Source of the DNA: Ancrocorticia sp047501485 | GTDB lineage: Bacteria; Actinomycetota; Actinomycetes; Actinomycetales; Actinomycetaceae | Assembly: GCA_047501485.1 (NCBI GenBank) | Contig: JAZDRN010000001.1 | Span: 310,001 to 374,000 of the forward strand | Length of the DNA stretch: 64,000 bases | Direction: 5' to 3' | Shown here: positions 60,635 through 64,000 of the stretch, one piece after another | How the letters are laid out: each line of letters starts with the position of its first letter | How positions within the stretch are numbered: position 1 is the first letter of the stretch | Position numbers and translations under genes: made by a program | Notes under the pieces: model-generated | What the model was told of the DNA's origin: nothing | The model's database searches: none | Seen by the model: only the letters and a program-made list of their open reading frames with translations

Positions 60635-61034
60635 GATCGTATATCGGGCTCTGCCCATCGTGGCCTCCCTGGCCCTGTTGATATATCTTTTCGTCCTGCT
60701 CCGCTCTCATCGGATCCGCGAGCGCTATGTCTATCTATGGGTTGCGCTGGGCGTGGGCCTGTTCGTGCTCTCGGTCTGGCCCCATGCGGCGTTCTGGTTG
60801 ACCGACTGGATGGGTTTCAGAACGCCCGCCAACATGCTGCTGACGGCGTGTTCGTTCCTGCTCCTCATGGGTGCCATCTCGTTGTCGACCACCGTCTCCG
60901 GCCTAGAGGAGGATCGACGGCGACTCGTGGAGGAGATCGCGCTGCTGGATGCCCGTGTGCGGAAGTTGGAATCCGGACAGACCCACTCCGATAGGGCTGC
61001 TACGCAGCAGGATTCTCCCGAGGATCAGGATTAG
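60627..61034 (+). CDS. DUF2304 membrane protein
   Basis: A 135-residue protein with three hydrophobic helices (about 5-25, 38-58, 68-88; SHRIRERYVYLW between helices one and two is the family mark) and a charged, coiled-coil-like C-terminus. DUF2304 proteins accompany polyprenyl-phosphate glycosyltransferases and may anchor them. Its start lies inside the end of the preceding gene. Its last 35 bp overlap the convergent flippase gene. Confidence 0.8.
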   Translation: MSEIVYRALPIVASLALLIYLFVLLRSHRIRERYVYLWVALGVGLFVLSVWPHAAFWLTDWMGFRTPANMLLTACSFLLLMGAISLSTTVSGLEEDRRRLVEEIALLDARVRKLESGQTHSDRAATQQDSPEDQD

Positions 61035-62247
61035 ATTTCGCCAGTGCCCGGCGCAGGGCGATGGTGGAGGCTATATAGGCGATGATGGACGCCGTGATGA
61101 AACCCGCCGTTCCGCGGGCGGTGGCATCGCCAGGGGTGAGCCAGATGGCGGTGCTCGCACCCAGCAGGGCTGCCCCCCACGTTGCCGCGATCAGATGGTA
61201 CCGCTCCAAGGAGATGAACACCGCGACCTGGAGGAGAGCACCCGCGAAGATGACCGTCATTCCCAGCAGCACGGCGACGAGCCACCGAGCGGCCTGATAG
61301 TCCGGCCCGAACATGAACTGGACCGCCCACGGGCCCAGGACCCAGCCACCCGCGGCGGCCACGGCCGCCGCGGCCGCGATCGCGGCCAGCAGCTGGAGCT
61401 GAAGCTTGCGCAGCACGCTGCCACGGCCCTCCAGTAACGCCCTGGTTGTCATCGGCACAACCAAGGCCTGGACGGGGGAGAGAAGGGTCAGGGGAACGCG
61501 AGAGATCGTCACCACCGAGAAGAACGTCGCCAGTCCCGTCGAGGAGCCGATGATGGCGCTGACGAGAGTGGGATATCCCGTCATCAGGGGAGCGAGGAGG
61601 GCGTTGGATGCGGCGAGGATGAAGATACGGTGACCGGCTCTTCTCCAGGGTTCGCGCGAGCCGGTCCAGTCGATTCCCGAGAAGGCGGATCGGGCGACGG
61701 GAACCCAGCCGAACGACCCGAGGGCAACGGCCGCCACGGCCGCCGTGATAGAGGGCGTGACATCCAGAGCCAACAGGATCGCGATCGCCACGAGCCGCAG
61801 CGCAGCCTCGGCAATGATGACGAAGGCGTAGCGCCCGGTCTCCTGCCGCCCGAGAAGAATGCCCCTGGTCATGAACTGCACGCCGAAGCCGCTGAGCGAG
61901 ACGAATGTCAGGGCCACCAGCCACACGCTGCGGCCGAAGACCGACTGCCCGAGGGGCAGGAGCGAGAGACAGAGGAGTACCAGCGTGGCACCCGCCAGAG
62001 CGATAAGCGCAAGCTGGGCCACCGATCCGGGCACCGGACGCTTCCTGGCCTCGGATACGGTGACCTGACGGGCGGTCTCCTGCTCGATGACGGAGAGAAT
62101 CGATCCACCGGAGAAAACCACTCCCCAGATCGCTATGAACGCCGCGTTCTCATCCTGTGTCAACCAGCGGGCGATGAGCGCCAGCAGAACCATTCCCAGC
62201 GCGCTGGCCGTTGCCAGAGCTGCGCCGAGGATTCCAACCGACTTCAC
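61000..62247 (-). CDS. Polysaccharide flippase-like membrane protein (MVF/Wzx-type fold)
   Basis: A 415-residue protein with about twelve hydrophobic helices and no extended soluble domain, consistent with oligosaccharide or lipid-II-like flippases (MOP superfamily). The segments GVVFSGGSILSVIEQETARQV and GYPTLVSAIIGSSTGLATFFSVV fit this group. The GTG start overlaps the upstream glycosyltransferase stop (GTGA). It would move a lipid-linked repeat unit to the outer face, so two export systems (this and the ABC exporter) coexist in the locus, possibly for different polymers. Confidence 0.72.
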   Translation of the reverse strand: MKSVGILGAALATASALGMVLLALIARWLTQDENAAFIAIWGVVFSGGSILSVIEQETARQVTVSEARKRPVPGSVAQLALIALAGATLVLLCLSLLPLGQSVFGRSVWLVALTFVSLSGFGVQFMTRGILLGRQETGRYAFVIIAEAALRLVAIAILLALDVTPSITAAVAAVALGSFGWVPVARSAFSGIDWTGSREPWRRAGHRIFILAASNALLAPLMTGYPTLVSAIIGSSTGLATFFSVVTISRVPLTLLSPVQALVVPMTTRALLEGRGSVLRKLQLQLLAAIAAAAAVAAAGGWVLGPWAVQFMFGPDYQAARWLVAVLLGMTVIFAGALLQVAVFISLERYHLIAATWGAALLGASTAIWLTPGDATARGTAGFITASIIAYIASTIALRRALAKSNPDPRENPAA

Positions 62248-63248
62248 CGCGAAGACTCGTCGGCGCGGGCCACAAGCCACAGCCCCCGGGCGAGACCGGT
62301 CCCGAAGATCGCTCCAAAGGGTACGCTGAGCAGGCTGACGGCACCGCTCTCCCCGGCAGTGGCTCCGCACTTCCTAGCGAATCCGCCGGCTCCGAGCGAC
62401 GCGAGTGCCGCTAGCGCCAGGGTCGTTCGGGGTGCCTTCAGCAGGCTGATGGTACCGAGCCCGACGGCTCCCGCCAATACCCCGAGCAGAGCACCCGCCT
62501 TGCCCGGATCGCGGAGGTAGCCATCGACGAAGGTCGATCCGCGGAACAGGCACTGCTTCGCCCACTTCTTCGGGGTGTCCTTGCCGAAGTAGGAGCATTG
62601 CACCGCCGGGCTCAGATTGAATCCCGTCTTGCCGGCGATGAACCGGATCAGCTTGGTGTCATCCGACGCCAGGCTGATGTCGGCGAACGAACTGGAGAAC
62701 TGCGCCATCGCCTCCTGCAGCAGCAGGCGCGGTGCCAGGAAAGCGGTCGTGCCCTTGGGGTAGCGATCGAAGTTCTCCTCGCCGACGATCACGGGTGTCT
62801 TATGCGCGAAGTAGTCGCGCCACCACACCGCCGTGATACCGAACCAGAAGGACGCCCAGACCGATTCGGGATTAGCGAGCGAGACATCGAAGTTCCACAC
62901 CGGCACACCGCCGGAGTTGATGCTGTCCGCGATGAGGGCGAGGGAATCGGGGGCGATGCGCACGCGGGCGTCGAGCAGCAGGACATGTTCCGCACTCGCA
63001 CGTTCCAAACCGCGCGCCCTGGCCACGAAACGCCCCGAGTTCTCCTGCCGCACCAGTTCGATGCGCCCCTGCCCGGACAGTTTGTCGAGAACACTCGCGT
63101 ACTCGGGCGCCGATCCGTCGTCGACGAGAATGACCCGGGTATCGAGCCCGGCCCGCTTGGAGGCGGTCTCGACGCACTCGAGTGCTTCTTCCACATGCCA
63201 GCCCTCGTTGTAGACGGGCATGACGACGTCGAGGCGAGTTATCTGCAT
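62244..63248 (-). CDS. GT2 glycosyltransferase
   Basis: A 334-residue family 2 enzyme with VVMPVYNEGWHVEEAL, VILVDDGSAPEY, RQENSGRFVARARGL and a metal-binding-like LLLDARVRIAPDS (the usual D-x-D replaced by D-A-R). The C-terminal 100 residues include hydrophobic stretches (GALLGVLAGAVGLGTISLL and ALAALASLGAGGF), so it is probably membrane-bound. The start follows AAGGAC. It is upstream of the flippase gene in the same operon and downstream of wecB (9-nt gap). Confidence 0.8.
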   Translation of the reverse strand: MQITRLDVVMPVYNEGWHVEEALECVETASKRAGLDTRVILVDDGSAPEYASVLDKLSGQGRIELVRQENSGRFVARARGLERASAEHVLLLDARVRIAPDSLALIADSINSGGVPVWNFDVSLANPESVWASFWFGITAVWWRDYFAHKTPVIVGEENFDRYPKGTTAFLAPRLLLQEAMAQFSSSFADISLASDDTKLIRFIAGKTGFNLSPAVQCSYFGKDTPKKWAKQCLFRGSTFVDGYLRDPGKAGALLGVLAGAVGLGTISLLKAPRTTLALAALASLGAGGFARKCGATAGESGAVSLLSVPFGAIFGTGLARGLWLVARADESSR

Positions 63249-63257
63249 GGATTGTCC

Positions 63258-64000
63258 TTAGTGCGTTGCGTTGCGCGGATCGCCGATCCAGTCTGCGATG
63301 ATCCGCGACGGGTGGTAGCTGTCGATCTGGGATGGGCGGCGATAGTCTTCCCAATGGGAGAGGAAGTCCTCCAACACCGGGATCTTCAGCTCGGTGAGCA
63401 CCACGTTCTCCCCGATGCCCTGGTAGCGCTCGGTCCGCTGGCGGTGCACCGCGCAGGGGATGCCCAGCGCCGCGCACTCCTCCTGCAGACCGCCGGAGTC
63501 GGTGACGACCAGCTCGGCACGCATCAGAATGGGGAGGAACTCCGCGTAGGAGCGCTTGTCGATCCGAGTCATCTGCGAGTCGAAGACGTCGTCGAGCCCG
63601 AGCGCGGTCAAACGCTCCCGCTCGGAGTGTCCCACTACGAAAACCAGCGGCAGCGAACGCGAGAAATCCTTGAGCTTGTGAACGATCGAGGCGAATTCCG
63701 TCTTGGACTGGACCAACTCGAAGCGATGCAGCGTCACGAGCCCGAAGTGTTCGGGAAGCTGTGGGACACCGACATCCTTGCCGCGTGCGGCACGCAGTGC
63801 GTCGACGACGGTGTTGGCCCCCGTCACGACCACTTCGGCCTTGCCGCTGCGGACACGGCGCAGCTGCTCCAGGTTGTCCAGTTCGCGGTCTGTCGGGGCG
63901 AAGTCGACGGTGGCCAAGTGGCCGACCAGCCGCCGGTTGAGCTCCTCCGGGAAGGGGCTCTTGATGCTCCCGCTGCGCAGGCCGGCCTCGATGTGGCCCA
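63258..64000 (-). CDS. wecB: UDP-N-acetylglucosamine 2-epimerase, C-terminal part (5' end outside window)
   Basis: The last ~247 residues of a WecB/MnaA-type epimerase, which makes UDP-ManNAc for envelope glycans. The open frame runs off the right edge; the first visible residues are GHIEAGLRSG, the family's HxEAGLRS motif, then PEELNRRLVGHLA. Further motifs are VTLHRFELVQ, FVVGHSERER and VTDSGGLQEECAALGIPC with the UDP-binding region. The internal ATG at 63917 is not the true start. Its presence points to a ManNAc- or GlcNAc-containing linkage unit beside the rhamnose polymer. Confidence 0.93.
   Translation of the reverse strand, partial: GHIEAGLRSGSIKSPFPEELNRRLVGHLATVDFAPTDRELDNLEQLRRVRSGKAEVVVTGANTVVDALRAARGKDVGVPQLPEHFGLVTLHRFELVQSKTEFASIVHKLKDFSRSLPLVFVVGHSERERLTALGLDDVFDSQMTRIDKRSYAEFLPILMRAELVVTDSGGLQEECAALGIPCAVHRQRTERYQGIGENVVLTELKIPVLEDFLSHWEDYRRPSQIDSYHPSRIIADWIGDPRNATH

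Overview
The window is 64 kb of a high-GC Gram-positive chromosome, most likely an actinomycete in or near the Actinomycetaceae. Supporting signs are many GTG starts, the succinylase branch of lysine synthesis (DapC and an actinobacterial-type DapD), two LCP cell-wall ligases, a class III adenylyl cyclase with an N-terminal regulatory domain, and a rhamnose-polysaccharide locus. A 10-N run at 40732-40741 shows this is a draft scaffold. I see no rRNA, tRNA, CRISPR array, transposase or prophage gene.

Layout. 1-2.5 kb: tail of an acyl-CoA/AMP ligase, then lipB-lipA on the minus strand. 2.5-3.1 kb: a non-coding stretch with four abutting hairpins. 3.1-9.1 kb: an oligopeptide ABC operon (two permeases, a fused double ATPase, a lipoprotein). 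9.3-18.1 kb: housekeeping genes (PH-domain membrane protein, typA, VanW-family protein, ferredoxin, dapC, gltA). 18.4-24.5 kb: a PTS locus with separate EIIA, EIIB and EIIC, a small helical-repeat protein, a class II aldolase, a P-loop kinase and a PRD regulator. 24.6-28.7 kb: dapD, a Maf-Nudix fusion and a DUF885 gene interrupted by an in-frame amber codon. 28.8-32.6 kb: adenylyl cyclase with a CRP-like site at its promoter, an OmpR/histidine-kinase pair and GtrA. 32.6-34.3 kb: purK-purE.

34.3-64 kb is almost entirely cell-envelope biogenesis: two LCP proteins, a WbbL-like glycosyltransferase, a secreted PGRP-type amidase with five C-terminal repeats, rmlB, rmlD and rmlC in three separate places, a Wzm/Wzt-type exporter followed by a coiled-coil protein and two RgpF-type proteins (one fused to WbsX), two DUF2142 membrane proteins, several GT2/GT4 enzymes, a DUF2304 partner, a flippase, an OafA-type acyltransferase with an SGNH domain, and the start-truncated end of wecB. 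Together they can make dTDP-rhamnose (rmlA is not in the window), assemble a rhamnan-like glycan, export it through the ABC transporter and attach it to peptidoglycan through LCP ligases.

On regulation, about ten genes begin 6-7 nt after a TANNNT hexamer and have no usable ribosome-binding site. This is the signature of leaderless mRNAs, and I used it to choose several starts. Most operon-internal genes overlap by ATGA/GTGA/TTGA and are probably translationally coupled.
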